NCBI GenBank assembly: GCA_028282705.1
Contig: JANQHI010000041.1
Location: forward strand, 62,001 to 126,000
Source of the DNA: Prolixibacteraceae bacterium
GTDB taxonomy: Bacteria > Bacteroidota > Bacteroidia > Bacteroidales > Prolixibacteraceae
Length of the DNA stretch: 64,000 nt
Direction of reading: 5' to 3'
Shown: piece after piece, positions 37,590 to 47,366 of the stretch
How positions within the stretch are numbered: the stretch's first letter is position 1
Layout: each line of letters starts with the position of its first letter
Position numbers and translations under genes: made by a program
The notes under the pieces: generated by a model
Database searches by the model: none
What the model was told of the DNA's origin: nothing
Seen by the model: the letters and a program-made list of their open reading frames with translations, nothing else

Positions 37590-38882
37590 TTATTGAGCAA
37601 TTATTAACGAGTAATTCTTTTTCCCCTTTTGTACTAAAATATATTTCCCCCCAATCAGGAAACTTTTATTTATAACTGCCTCCTGGTCATTGTTTTTTTC
37701 TTTATTGATACTGAGCCCATTGCCTGCCATTGTGCGCCTAAGCTCCCCTTTTGAAGGGAATATGGCAGTCTTTTCTGTGAGCAGATCATAAATATCCACC
37801 CCATTCATGATATCAGCATGTGAAACAGTAAATTGAGGTACTCCTTCAAAAACTGACAAGAAAGTTTTTTCATCCAGGTTTTTCAATGAATCAGCTGTTC
37901 CTTTCCCAAATAATATCTGGGAAGCCTCCAGTGCCATTTCATAATCTTCTTTTGAGTGCACCATGGTGGTTAATTCCTCTGCCAGCCTTTTTTGTAATAC
38001 CCTTACATGTGGGGCTTCTTTATGCTGGGCTACTAACCCTTCAATTTCTTCTTTCCCCAACAGGGTAAATACTTTTATATATTTTTCAGCATCCTCATCT
38101 GAAGTATTTAGCCAGAACTGGTAAAATTTGTATGGTGAAGTCCTTTCAGGGTCTAACCAAACATTGCCAGATTCTGTTTTACCAAATTTCCCCCCATCAG
38201 CCTTGGTAATCAAAGGGATGGTTAGTGCATATGCCTCGCCTCCTGATTTCCTCCTGATCAGTTCAGTACCAGTGGTGATGTTCCCCCATTGGTCAGAACC
38301 TCCCATCTGAAGCTTGCAGTTTTTGTTATCATATAACCAAAGGAAGTCATACCCTTGCACCAATTGGTAGGTAAATTCTGTAAAAGACATCCCCACTTTT
38401 GATTCCCCACTAAGCCTTTTCTTTACTGAATCTTTGGCCATCATGTAATTAACAGTAATATGCTTACCCACATCCCTGATGAACTCAAGGAATGAAAAGC
38501 CTTTCATCCAGTCATAATTGTTTACCATTTCAGCTGCATTCTCAGCCCCGGAATCAAAATCAAGGAATTTAGATAATTGCCTTTTTATGCCATCCAGGTT
38601 TTTCTGGAGGGCTTCTTCATCCAGCAGGTTTCTTTCAGCTGACCTGCCTGATGGGTCTCCAATCATGCCTGTTGCCCCACCAACTAATGCAATTGGCTTG
38701 TGACCTGCAAGTTGGAAACGTTTTAAAAGCATGATTTGTGAAAAACTTCCTACATGCAATGAATCTGCTGTTGGGTCAAACCCAATGTATGCACTGGTCA
38801 TTTCTTTTTCTAATTGTTCCTCTGTGCCAGGCATCATATCGTGCAATATGCCCCTCCATTTAATATCTTCTACAAAATTCAT
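37590..38882 (-). CDS. tyrS: Tyrosyl-tRNA synthetase
   Basis: Charges tRNA-Tyr. 430 residues from ATG 38882 ([19 protein letters not shown]); a TTG six codons upstream is not needed. Class I features: HIGH-like [27 protein letters not shown], tyrosine-binding [24 protein letters not shown], the KMSKS-like KFGKTESG and a C-terminal S4 RNA-binding domain (about 360-430). Confidence 0.96.
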   Translation of the reverse strand: MNFVEDIKWRGILHDMMPGTEEQLEKEMTSAYIGFDPTADSLHVGSFSQIMLLKRFQLAGHKPIALVGGATGMIGDPSGRSAERNLLDEEALQKNLDGIKRQLSKFLDFDSGAENAAEMVNNYDWMKGFSFLEFIRDVGKHITVNYMMAKDSVKKRLSGESKVGMSFTEFTYQLVQGYDFLWLYDNKNCKLQMGGSDQWGNITTGTELIRRKSGGEAYALTIPLITKADGGKFGKTESGNVWLDPERTSPYKFYQFWLNTSDEDAEKYIKVFTLLGKEEIEGLVAQHKEAPHVRVLQKRLAEELTTMVHSKEDYEMALEASQILFGKGTADSLKNLDEKTFLSVFEGVPQFTVSHADIMNGVDIYDLLTEKTAIFPSKGELRRTMAGNGLSINKEKNNDQEAVINKSFLIGGKYILVQKGKKNYSLIIAQ

Positions 38883-38989
38883 TTTCAAAAATTTTCGCAA
38901 AGATACAAGAGACTATTTAAAAATTGATTCATTTATACCATTAATTGTTTTTCACTGCTGTTTTGTTTTTATTCCCTTAACCCATCATT

Positions 38990-40042
38990 TCAAATAATGC
39001 TTAAGGCATTGAGGAATACAATTCCAAAAACAACCCAAAAAACAATATTGTACAAAAAAGATATTCCAAGGAATTTAGCAAAAACCTTTTTTAATGATTG
39101 CCCATAAAACTTCTTTAAAGCAATAATAAAATAGACAGGGATGCTTAAAAATATAATGAAAGTTAATCCTTCCATCTCAACATCAATTAAATAATATAAA
39201 AGGGTAATAACTGTTAGGGCTATAAAAACAAATGAGTGGATGTGGATTGAAAAAATCAGGTGCTTTATATAATTATGCTTCTTCCTGATATAGAAGAGTT
39301 TTAAAATGAGTGCAAATATGGGCAGCAATATAAAAAATGCCTAGGACAAATATTTTAAAATTCGTGCCGTGACCTGCTCAGGAGAATGGCATAAACTGAT
39401 ATAATTCCTAAGCTTTTTCCTTTCTTCAGGGTCATTGGTCTCTTTCAGGTTTTCTTCAAATTGGGCAGCAAGCTTACCCAGCCCATCCCTTAAATCCCTT
39501 GTGTCACGAAATGTTTCAAAATTGAGCTTGATGTTTAACCCCTCTCTTTGAATAGTATCAACAGCAGCTTGTGTTTCATCCAGGATTGAGTCAGCCAAAG
39601 CAATTGATGCAGAGTCAACCTGGATTTTTGTACTATCAGGGAAGGATTTGTCAAGCATAGTTGTAAGCCCCCTGTTGGTGTAACCCTGGAGGAGGAGAAA
39701 CAAAATGAAACTTGCAAAAATAAAAATCCTTAAAGGAGGTGCATACTTGACCCTCCTGCCATCAAAGTATTCTTTGGTAAGTAATCCTGGCTTGAAAAGT
39801 AAAGCTATAAAAGTTTTAAAGAACCTGGTATCAAAAGCAAAAAAGTCTCCCAGGAAATTATAAAAAATAAAAGAAAAGGGCTTGTCAAAATCTTTTATTG
39901 ACTGGCCACACTGGGGGCAGTAGTTACCCTCAAAAACAGTTTCACAATTTTTGCAGGTTATTTCCCCATTTTGAATTTCTTTGGGAGGCCTTTTAAACCA
40001 CTGCCTTATCCTGAGAATTTTTATCTTTTTCTTTTTCCCCAT
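38990..40042 (-). pseudogene. DUF3667 membrane protein interrupted by an in-frame TAG
   Basis: The 5' part (39341-40042) has the family's N-terminal zinc ribbon (CKNCETVFEGNYCPQCGQ) and FDTRFFKTFIALLFKPGLLT with the first membrane helices. It stops at TAG (39341-39343) after ARILKYLS. The reading frame continues without shift into AFFILLPIFALILKLFYIRK and NYIKHLIFSIHIHSF, the second half of the same family, up to a natural stop at 38990. The frame, strand and domain order match a single gene of about 350 codons. So a single nonsense codon splits it. It may be a pseudogene, a readthrough codon or a sequencing error. The start overlaps the CvpA gene by 50 bp. Confidence 0.8.
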
Positions 40043-40541
40043 TAAGGTCTATGTCATAATTCCAAACATCAATAAAAGGAAATATGCTGGGAGCAAAATT
40101 ACGCACAGGCTCATACAACCTAGAACTCTCCTTTTTACTATCTGATAATAGGTTTACATCCTCATCAATTTTATCAAATACTACAAGGAGAATACTTAAG
40201 ATCAGTACTGATTTTAATACCCCAAATACCAAACCTGCCAAGCGGTTTATAAAACCAAGCATAAGGGTTTCAACCATTTTGTTGATGACACTTCCCACAA
40301 TATGGACAAGGATAACAATCACCACAAATGTTATAATAAATGAAATGATATTCAGGTATTTGGTTTGAAAATTGAAATTCTCAATTAAAAAATCTGTTGT
40401 GACATAAGAAAACTCTATGGCTCCCCAGATTCCCAAGATTAAAGCAGCCAATGATGCCAATTCCACTACCAGCCCTTTTTTAAAGCCATGGATTGCTCCC
40501 AGGACAAGTAAGATTCCCAATATGATATCAATATAATTCAC
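39993..40541 (-). CDS. CvpA family membrane protein
   Basis: A 182-residue protein with four transmembrane helices, starting YIDIILGILLVLGAIHGFKK, the CvpA consensus. CvpA homologues are linked to colicin V production and envelope integrity. The tail (NGEKEKDKNSQDKAVV) is charged. Its last 50 bp overlap the start of the DUF3667 gene. Confidence 0.88.
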   Translation of the reverse strand: MNYIDIILGILLVLGAIHGFKKGLVVELASLAALILGIWGAIEFSYVTTDFLIENFNFQTKYLNIISFIITFVVIVILVHIVGSVINKMVETLMLGFINRLAGLVFGVLKSVLILSILLVVFDKIDEDVNLLSDSKKESSRLYEPVRNFAPSIFPFIDVWNYDIDLNGEKEKDKNSQDKAVV

Positions 40542-40794
40542 TTGTATAAATTTAGGTTTAAAATTTTAATTACTGTAAAATGCTTACAGCCAGTTCTTTG
40601 TCAACAATAAATGCCTGTCCCCTCTTCTTTTAAAATAGTGTTTATGCCTCCTGCCAATTATTATAACGTAAATGTATAAAAATATTTTATGCAGAAAGGA
40701 GTTAGTAAATTTTATCAACATCATAAAATGTAAGGCAATAAATCACCCAGAATTTCATAAATTTGGGTGCTCTGTAAATTTCAAACAGCCCACT

Positions 40795-42312
40795 ATGCCA
40801 TTAATTAATTCTGTCATAAACTGGATCAATGTAAGGAGGATTTACCAGATTGAGCTTTATAGGGACCATGCCCATGAAATTCAGGATGAAGCCCTTTTCA
40901 GCCTTCTCGACAGTGCTAAGGATACTGAATGGGGGAAGCATTGGAATTTTTCTTCCATTTCTACTGTTAAAGAATTCAAGGACAACCTCCCTGTGCAAAC
41001 TTATGAAAGCATAAAGCCATATGTGGACCGTTTACGTGAAGGGGAAAAAGATTTATTGTGGCCTGGCAGTGTTAAATGGTTTGCAAAGTCGTCTGGTACC
41101 ACCAGTGATAAAAGCAAGTTTATTCCTGTTACAAAAGAATCATTAGAAAAGTGCCACCTTAGGGGGCCAAAAGATGTTTTTGCTTTATATTTAAGAAATA
41201 ATCCAGACTCAAAAGTATTATTGGGGAAAACACTTACATTGGGAGGTAGCCACAGGGTAAACAATTTTAACAACAATTCATATTATGGAGACCTCTCGGC
41301 CATCCTCATTGAAAATGTACCTACATGGACAGATTTTATCAGGATCCCATCTTCTGAAATAGCTTTAATTGAAGAATTTGAAGAAAAAATAAATAAGATT
41401 ATTGAAACTTCTTTAGAGGAAAATGTAACTTCATTTGCAGGTGTGCCATCATGGTATCTTGTACTTATGAAAAAAGTGCTGGAAATAACAGGCAAGGAAA
41501 ATATCCTGGATGTGTGGCCCAACCTCGAGGTGTTCTCCCATGGTGGGGTAAATTTTGAGCCTTACCGCAAACAATATGAAAAACTGATCCCTTCAGCCCA
41601 GATGAAATACATGGAAGCTTATAATGCTTCTGAAGGTTTTTTTGGTATCCAGGATAACCCACATAGGGATGATATGTTGCTAATGCTTGATTATGGCATT
41701 TATTATGAATTTATTCCTATGGAAGAAGTTGGCAAGGAAAACCCTAAAACCCTTTCTCTTGAAGAAGTTGAGATCAATAAAAACTATGCACTGGTAATTA
41801 CCACAAATGGGGGGCTTTGGCGTTATATGATTGGTGATACCATAAAATTTACCTGTAAATACCCTTTCAAAATAAAAATAACTGGACGTACAAAACATTT
41901 TATCAATGCTTTTGGAGAAGAGGTAATTATTGATAATGCTGAACAGGCCATAAAGGTAGCTTGTGAAAGAACCAATGCCATTGTTAATGAATACACAGCA
42001 GGACCTGTTTTTATGACTGAAAAGCAAAAAGGTGCCCACCAATGGATCATTGAATTTGATAAAGAACCTGAGGAACTTGAGCATTTTACCCAAATGCTGG
42101 ACAATACCCTGAAGACTGTAAATTCAGATTATGAAGCCAAAAGGCACAAAAGCCTTACCCTTGAAATGCCTCATATAATATTAGCTCCAAAAGGGACCTT
42201 TTTCAACTGGATGAAAAAAAGGGGTAAAATTGGGGGGCAGAATAAAATTCCGCGACTGGCAAATGACAGGAAATACCTTGATGATTTACTGCTTCAAATC
42301 AATAAACAATAA
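40795..42312 (+). CDS. GH3 auxin-responsive promoter family protein (acyl-adenylating)
   Basis: A 505-residue member of the GH3 family, part of the ANL (acyl-CoA synthetase/luciferase) superfamily. Motifs: the phosphate-binding KSSGTTSDKSKFIPV, YNASEGFFGIQ and GDTIKFTCKYPFKIKITGRT near the hinge. In plants GH3 enzymes conjugate amino acids to jasmonate or auxin; the bacterial substrate is unknown. ATG 40795 (MPLINSVINWINVRRIYQIE) fits family N-termini; the longer frame from 40672 is not supported. Confidence 0.85.
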   Translation: MPLINSVINWINVRRIYQIELYRDHAHEIQDEALFSLLDSAKDTEWGKHWNFSSISTVKEFKDNLPVQTYESIKPYVDRLREGEKDLLWPGSVKWFAKSSGTTSDKSKFIPVTKESLEKCHLRGPKDVFALYLRNNPDSKVLLGKTLTLGGSHRVNNFNNNSYYGDLSAILIENVPTWTDFIRIPSSEIALIEEFEEKINKIIETSLEENVTSFAGVPSWYLVLMKKVLEITGKENILDVWPNLEVFSHGGVNFEPYRKQYEKLIPSAQMKYMEAYNASEGFFGIQDNPHRDDMLLMLDYGIYYEFIPMEEVGKENPKTLSLEEVEINKNYALVITTNGGLWRYMIGDTIKFTCKYPFKIKITGRTKHFINAFGEEVIIDNAEQAIKVACERTNAIVNEYTAGPVFMTEKQKGAHQWIIEFDKEPEELEHFTQMLDNTLKTVNSDYEAKRHKSLTLEMPHIILAPKGTFFNWMKKRGKIGGQNKIPRLANDRKYLDDLLLQINKQ

Positions 42313-42396
42313 ATTGAGGAAATCAATTAGGAAGCTCTTAAATTCATTTTGACAGACCAATATATTTTGTAATTTAGGAAATAAAATTTTTAAGAT

Positions 42397-43011
42397 ATGC
42401 ACATAGCACTTGCTGGAAACATAGGCGCAGGTAAAACAACTCTTACTGAATTACTTGCAAAACATTATAAGTGGACACCTCATTATGAAGATGTAGACCA
42501 AAACCCATATTTAAATGATTTTTATAATGACATGCAGCGTTGGTCATTTAACCTGCAAATCTATTTTTTAAATTCACGTTTCCAGCAAATTGTGGATATT
42601 AGAAAATCAGGGCAAACTATTATCCAGGACAGGACCATATATGAAGATGCTGAGATTTTTGCACCCAACCTTCACAGCATGGGGCTGATGAGCACTCGGG
42701 ATTTTAACAACTACAAAACCCTTTTTAACCTGATGGTGAGTGTTATCCAACCACCTGACCTGTTAATTTACCTAAGGGGTTCAATCCCCACACTGGTTAA
42801 CCAGATACAAAAACGTGGACGTGAATATGAAAACTCTATCAGGCTTGATTATTTAAAACAGCTGAATGAGCGTTACGAAAACTGGATAAAAAGGTATGAC
42901 CTGGGCAAGCTACTAATAATCAATGTAGATGATATAGATTTTACAACTATACCTGAAGATTTAAGCTCAGTTATAGATAAGATTGATGCTCAAATACATG
43001 GCTTATTTTAA
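42397..43011 (+). CDS. Deoxynucleoside kinase
   Basis: A 204-residue kinase of the deoxyadenosine/deoxyguanosine kinase type, salvaging deoxynucleosides. Walker A GNIGAGKTTL, the substrate-binding EDVDQNPYLNDFY, the DRT/ERS-like IIQDRTIYEDAEIF, and the lid KRGREYENSIR are clear. Stands alone on the plus strand between GH3 and a convergent PfkB gene. Confidence 0.92.
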   Translation: MHIALAGNIGAGKTTLTELLAKHYKWTPHYEDVDQNPYLNDFYNDMQRWSFNLQIYFLNSRFQQIVDIRKSGQTIIQDRTIYEDAEIFAPNLHSMGLMSTRDFNNYKTLFNLMVSVIQPPDLLIYLRGSIPTLVNQIQKRGREYENSIRLDYLKQLNERYENWIKRYDLGKLLIINVDDIDFTTIPEDLSSVIDKIDAQIHGLF

Positions 43012-43012
43012 T

Positions 43013-44008
43013 TTATAATTTACTGATTTTTTTATTCAAGCCTTCCCAAACATTTTCAGGCAAATTGGGTCCCATAACTTCAACCACTTTTGCAGAAATA
43101 AATGAAGCTATATTCCCACATTTCTGTAGGCTGTATCCTTTTGTCAAGCCATAAAAGAAACCTGCAGCAAAGCTGTCTCCTGCACCAGTGGTATCTACTG
43201 CATTAGCCAGAACCGGGCTTATCCTGATTACCTCTTCTCCCTTTTTTATCAATGACCCCTCTTTCCCTATTTTAACAATAGCCAGTTCACACATGCTAGC
43301 AATTTCATCTAAAGCCTCTATTGGGTTTTTACCTGTAAATGAATAAGCTTCCTCCTCATTGGCAAAAACAATGTCCACACTGCTTTTAACCAGCTCCTTT
43401 AAAAAGCCAAGGTTAGCTTCAACTATGTTAAAACTCGAAAGGTCAATAGCTATTTGTAATCCAGCTTGTTTGGCAACTTCCACTGCAGTTCCAATTAAAC
43501 TATGATCTTGTACCAGGTAGCCTTCAATATACAAGTAACCATAACGTTCATACAATCCTTTTGAAAAACCATCCCCTCTAAGTTCAGCAGCAGCCCCAAG
43601 GTAGGTAGCCATAGTACGTTCTGAATCAGGGCTTACTAACCCTATAACCCTGCCTGTGTCAGTTTCACTAAAAGTTAAATGTGTATTGATGCCTTTCTTC
43701 TTAAATTCGTTAATAAATATATGCCCAAGTTTGTCATCCCCTACTTTTCCACAATACCCACAATTTCCCCCCATTGCCGCTAAAGTCCTGATTGTATTTG
43801 CAGCTGAACCTCCCGTGGTTATCTCTCTTTTATTATAATAAGTTGAATCATAAATTTTTTTAGACAATTCTGCATCTACAAGGGTCATGCTTCCTCTTGG
43901 CAAATTGAATTCCTCCAATATGTCCTCATTTTCAAGCTGCACAATAATATCAATAAGTGCATTCCCAACTCCTAAAACCGCAGGTAATTTTTCCATTTTA
44001 TCCATCAT
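43013..44008 (-). CDS. PfkB-family kinase (adenosine kinase-like)
   Basis: A 331-residue ribokinase-fold enzyme starting MMDKMEKLPAVLGVGNALID. PfkB signature 1 is GGSAANTIRTLAAMGG; signature 2 is DTTGAGDSFAAGFFYGL with the catalytic Asp. The N-terminal GNALIDI and SETDTGR pattern fits adenosine-kinase-like PfkB proteins. A longer frame to 44086 is not needed. Convergent with the deoxynucleoside kinase. Confidence 0.88.
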   Translation of the reverse strand: MMDKMEKLPAVLGVGNALIDIIVQLENEDILEEFNLPRGSMTLVDAELSKKIYDSTYYNKREITTGGSAANTIRTLAAMGGNCGYCGKVGDDKLGHIFINEFKKKGINTHLTFSETDTGRVIGLVSPDSERTMATYLGAAAELRGDGFSKGLYERYGYLYIEGYLVQDHSLIGTAVEVAKQAGLQIAIDLSSFNIVEANLGFLKELVKSSVDIVFANEEEAYSFTGKNPIEALDEIASMCELAIVKIGKEGSLIKKGEEVIRISPVLANAVDTTGAGDSFAAGFFYGLTKGYSLQKCGNIASFISAKVVEVMGPNLPENVWEGLNKKISKL

Positions 44009-44105
44009 ATTGCTTTTCCAGAATTTTTCACAAAAATATTTTTTCTTTTCGGAAAAGCTATTATTTTTGCAACGCTTTTGAAGCAAACGTTCTCCAAAAG
44101 TAAAT

Positions 44106-44179
44106 TCCCTAGTAGCTCAGTTGGTTAGAGCGGCGGACTGTTAATCCGTAGGTCGTAGGTTCAAGTCCTACCTGGGGAG
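44106..44179 (+). tRNA. tRNA-Asn (GTT)
   Basis: A 74-nt cloverleaf: acceptor TCCCTAG pairs with CTGGGGA (44172-44178, with one G-U), D arm with TAGCTCAGTTGGTTAGAGC, anticodon stem and loop with GTT at 44140-44142, T arm with GTTCAAGTCC. CCA is not encoded. Its 3' end plus the following terminator is repeated at 63914, which makes it a likely integration site. Confidence 0.97.
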
Positions 44180-44219
44180 CTGAAAAGGTTGGTTAGCAAT
44201 AGCCAACCTTTTTTTGTAA
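44174..44219 (+). repeat. Left att-like direct repeat (tRNA-Asn 3' end and terminator)
   Basis: Begins with GGGGAGC, the last tRNA bases, and runs through the terminator to GTAA. It matches 63914-63957 except for one A and one T fewer in homopolymer runs. The tRNA gene itself stays intact because the shared part covers only its 3' end. Confidence 0.75.
44184..44215 (+). terminator. Rho-independent terminator of tRNA-Asn
   Basis: AAAGGTTGG and CCAACCTTT form a stem with a 10-base loop followed by a T run. It is part of the direct repeat and occurs again at the other island edge. Confidence 0.85.
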
Positions 44220-44528
44220 TTTTATGTGTAAATAATTCGTTTATAATTTAATATCTTCTCTATTTATATAAACCGACAATACATTAAATCCATAATTGGC
44301 CGAGTATAAAACTATCAACCTGGTGCTAAATTTGGATAAAGTTTTTTATCTTTATGTAGATCATACGTTATATGATTTTAGATCATATCTTCTTCAAAGT
44401 TTGATATACTTTTAATAAAACAGGAACTATTTTTTTAAGTCCTCAAGTTTAATAAGGCACACAATGGATTAACCGAACTTTAATAGTTGTATTACAATTT
44501 GCTTAAAAACTATATTTTACTTTTTATA
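44220..44528 (+). promoter_or_regulatory. AT-rich leader of the CRISPR-Cas operon with candidate operator
   Basis: No gene in these 309 bp. AGATCATA occurs twice (44358-44365 and 44380-44387), and ATCATA/TATGAT form an inverted pair around five bases (44360-44376), which could bind a regulator or sigma factor. The segment is the obvious place for the operon promoter. Confidence 0.35.
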
Positions 44529-45305
44529 ATGAAGGATAATAACAAATATGTTTTTTTTCTGGGGGGGCATGACCTCGAAATGATTGAAATTAGGAATATC
44601 CTTGATAGCCTTAGGATAGCTTATTTTGATAAGAACTTGAAATGGGGAGCGAAATTAAGTGACTACGAAAAGGAAATAACGCAAATTGACTCATTATTAA
44701 CTATTGTTGGTGTTGAATTAATCGCAGACATGATTAAACCATCAAATTATATTTCAATCGACCATCATAACGAATTAAGCTACCTTCCTTCATCAATAGA
44801 ACAGGTTGCTAAATTTTTTGGGGGGGTAGAATTAAACAGGCATCAACAACTGGTTGCAGCAAACGATGCGGGGTATATCCCGGCAATGAAAAAACTTAGA
44901 GCTACCAAAGATGAAATTGAAAAGATTAGGAAATTGGACCGGAAGGCACAAGGGGTAACAGAAAAAGATGAACAATTGGCTATTGATTCAATAAACAATA
45001 GCCTTGAAACCTTTGGCAATGTTACCATTGTAAAATCAATGACCCCTTTTTTCTCACCCATCACCGACCGCCTTTATCCCAATAAGAACCTTATTGTTTA
45101 CACTGATAACGAATTAACTTACTACGGAGTACATACCGAAGAAATTGCCATTAATTTTCAGAAACTTATCGAACAGGGAAATGCTTATTCAGGCGGTGGC
45201 CACTCAGGCTTTTTTGGCCTGGCGTTTGCAAAATTCAAAAAACAAAAATTATTGGATATCAAAGATGAGATAATCACAATTGTTAACCAAAATGAAACTA
45301 TTTAG
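44529..45305 (+). CDS. nrn: NrN-type DHH-DHHA1 phosphodiesterase (predicted SAM-AMP hydrolase)
   Basis: A 258-residue DHH-DHHA1 protein of the nanoRNase/NrnA-like class. Motif III is intact as SIDHHNEL (Asp78-His79-His80); NDAGYIPAM follows, and the DHHA1 GGGHS motif (Gly222-Ser226) is intact. N-terminal FFLGGHDLEMIEI is a variant of the usual DHH motif I. In Bacteroides fragilis the equivalent gene beside corA and cmr encodes NrN, which degrades SAM-AMP and thereby ends the signal; assignment here is by gene order and family. ATG 44529 is chosen over an upstream in-frame start at 44487. It overlaps corA by 14 bp and is the first gene of the operon. Confidence 0.8.
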   Translation: MKDNNKYVFFLGGHDLEMIEIRNILDSLRIAYFDKNLKWGAKLSDYEKEITQIDSLLTIVGVELIADMIKPSNYISIDHHNELSYLPSSIEQVAKFFGGVELNRHQQLVAANDAGYIPAMKKLRATKDEIEKIRKLDRKAQGVTEKDEQLAIDSINNSLETFGNVTIVKSMTPFFSPITDRLYPNKNLIVYTDNELTYYGVHTEEIAINFQKLIEQGNAYSGGGHSGFFGLAFAKFKKQKLLDIKDEIITIVNQNETI

Positions 45306-46857
45306 TTACCACATTTTTTATTTCCCGTTTAAATGGGAAATCAATTTGCAGAAAGGGCAATCATTTGCAAACCGATTCGACCTTAAACATTTAAGAGCCA
45401 GAGAAGATTCAAGTTGGAAGAACATCCCCTACCCTAAAACAGACCAGTATGCTGCCGAATTATTCAATGAAAAAAACTATTTCTACGATTTTGTCCATCC
45501 GGTACTTTACGATGTTGGGGAAGATAACCAGATAATGTTGCATTTTGAAAGGCAGGAAGCATACATAAGTGATTTAAAATACAATATAAAGGTAATTGCA
45601 AACAAAACAAGCCTGTATGAATTAACTTTAAAATCAATTGGGTTGAATTTTTATTCAACTGGTACCGGAATAATATCGTTCTATATAGAAAACAACCAGG
45701 CAGATGACTTTGAGGATATACTCAGGATTAACCAGTTTGGCAGGCGGATATTACCTCCTTTCCTTACGCTTGACAATGGGATAACCGGGACAAAAAGTAC
45801 TGAGTTGGCCGACTATATCTCTATTACAGGGTTAAAAGGAAACCACGACAGGTATTTCGAAAATTTTGAAGCTTATACACCAAATGATTCCTGGAAACCA
45901 GCCCGGTTCATAGAATCGTTGATCGATGATTTCTCAGAAAGTTTAATAATTAAACCTGTAACCGACGACCGTATGCATGTAACATGCTGGTTTGGTAATG
46001 ATAAGTTGAGTAAAATTATAAAGGAAGCAACAGGAGGCTTTCCCGAAAACTTCAAAAAGGACTGGTACCGGTTTATTTTTGTTGATGGAGGCGACACCCC
46101 TACATGCAAAAATAAAAATATGGCTGACGAGCTTATAGCAGGCTCGACTTACACGCGCTGGCAAAATGATGGCAACTTAAACGGGGTAACCCGTTATTCG
46201 CATACGTACCTTACAAATAAAACGCCTCCTGATTTCCTTATAACACATTTCAGGACAATGTATGCCCGAATGGTAGAATTGTCGCTTGTCCAAAAGGCAT
46301 CAATACTCAAATTTTCTGAAGAAGTAACACGGTTAAGCCAGCTAAAGAAAAAGAAAAACCTGGATTTGACAACCGAGATAAACGAGCTATACCGCGAATA
46401 TATTCGTTTTGTTAACCAGGTATATTTCAGAGAAGTTACTGCCCAGGACCAGGGGATTGAACTTTACAACATGCTACAGGAAAAAATGCGGATACAGGAT
46501 CAGGTAAAAGACCTGGATAGTGAAATAGGCGAACTTCACCAGTATGCCTTGTTGGTTGAAGGAAGGGAACAAAACAAAAACCTGGAACTGCTTACCATTA
46601 TCGGAGCCCTGTTTATTATCCCAACATTTATCGTGGGTTTTTATGGCATGAATATCATCGATATTGGAAATACCGATTTGAAATTGGAAAAAGGTATGCT
46701 GCCTTACATGGTTTTAGGGATGGCTGTATTACCACTAATGGTTTTTGGGTATATAAAAATCAAAAAGAAAAAATACAATTATATAAAGCATTTGTTGCTC
46801 ATAGCTGTTATAGCTGCACTGATTAGTGTATTGATACTTCCTTTTTTTATAATTTAA
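45292..46857 (+). CDS. corA: CorA-family membrane effector of type III CRISPR
   Basis: A 521-residue protein. The C-terminus has the CorA core: a long helical stalk (about 330-425), TM1 with the FYGMN ion-filter motif (Gly452-Asn454), TM2 (about 473-492) and a third hydrophobic helix (about 503-521). Normal CorA channels have two TM helices, so the extra helix is notable. The large N-terminal region (about 320 residues) is much bigger than the metal-transport CorA cytoplasmic domain and is likely the ligand sensor. In the B. fragilis system CorA binds SAM-AMP and is required for immunity, probably by membrane disruption. Here the operon position (between nrn and cmr genes) supports the same role; ion specificity is unknown. 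Confidence 0.85.
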   Translation: MKLFSYHIFYFPFKWEINLQKGQSFANRFDLKHLRAREDSSWKNIPYPKTDQYAAELFNEKNYFYDFVHPVLYDVGEDNQIMLHFERQEAYISDLKYNIKVIANKTSLYELTLKSIGLNFYSTGTGIISFYIENNQADDFEDILRINQFGRRILPPFLTLDNGITGTKSTELADYISITGLKGNHDRYFENFEAYTPNDSWKPARFIESLIDDFSESLIIKPVTDDRMHVTCWFGNDKLSKIIKEATGGFPENFKKDWYRFIFVDGGDTPTCKNKNMADELIAGSTYTRWQNDGNLNGVTRYSHTYLTNKTPPDFLITHFRTMYARMVELSLVQKASILKFSEEVTRLSQLKKKKNLDLTTEINELYREYIRFVNQVYFREVTAQDQGIELYNMLQEKMRIQDQVKDLDSEIGELHQYALLVEGREQNKNLELLTIIGALFIIPTFIVGFYGMNIIDIGNTDLKLEKGMLPYMVLGMAVLPLMVFGYIKIKKKKYNYIKHLLLIAVIAALISVLILPFFII

Positions 46858-46874
46858 AACCAAACAAATAACCC

Positions 46875-47360
46875 ATGGAGAATCATAAAAAAAACACCAC
46901 CACTGCCTTCTTTATCTTTCTATTCGGATTACTCACAATATTTCTAACCACATTTCTGTTTGTTGCTACTATTTTACTCTTCAATTGGGCAAGTATTATT
47001 GTTGAAAATAATTTTCGTTTTACAGTATTTACCATTGCATTTGCATTGTTAGTAATAACACCGGTAATAGCCGCTTTAAAGTTGTCGGCCGGTTATTTCA
47101 AACACAAACGGTTACTTGAAGAAAAAATAAAAAAGATAGAGCAAGAGGAAAAATTTAACAACGACAACAGTGCATTAAGAGAAAAAGCCATTTATTGGGA
47201 AAACTTCAACAGCCTGGTTGATAAATTAACCGAAAAAAGGGAGGAGGTATCAGAAGAAGAGGGTAAAGACATAAGAACCACAAAAATAAAGTTAAGGAAA
47301 GATTTTATTGAAACCATTAAAGAAATCAAACAAAAATATGATCAGCTCATCAAACAATAA
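46875..47360 (+). CDS. Two-TM coiled-coil protein of unknown function within the Cmr operon
   Basis: A 161-residue protein with two transmembrane helices (about residues 11-36 and 49-68) and a long charged, coiled-coil-prone tail (75-160, e.g. KRLLEEKIKKIEQEEK). There is no recognised catalytic motif or family. It lies 17 bp after corA and 6 bp before cmr1, with the same strand and spacing as the rest, so it is almost certainly co-expressed. Its topology (short external loop, long cytosolic coil) would suit a partner or regulator of the CorA effector or a membrane tether for the Cmr complex; both are inference. Confidence 0.75.
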   Translation: MENHKKNTTTAFFIFLFGLLTIFLTTFLFVATILLFNWASIIVENNFRFTVFTIAFALLVITPVIAALKLSAGYFKHKRLLEEKIKKIEQEEKFNNDNSALREKAIYWENFNSLVDKLTEKREEVSEEEGKDIRTTKIKLRKDFIETIKEIKQKYDQLIKQ

Positions 47361-47366
47361 CTTACC

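Noticed and set aside
38990..39328. Separate small membrane gene downstream of DUF3667
   Set aside because: It is in the same frame as the upstream part, begins with a TTG inside a conserved segment and completes the family; treated as one broken gene.
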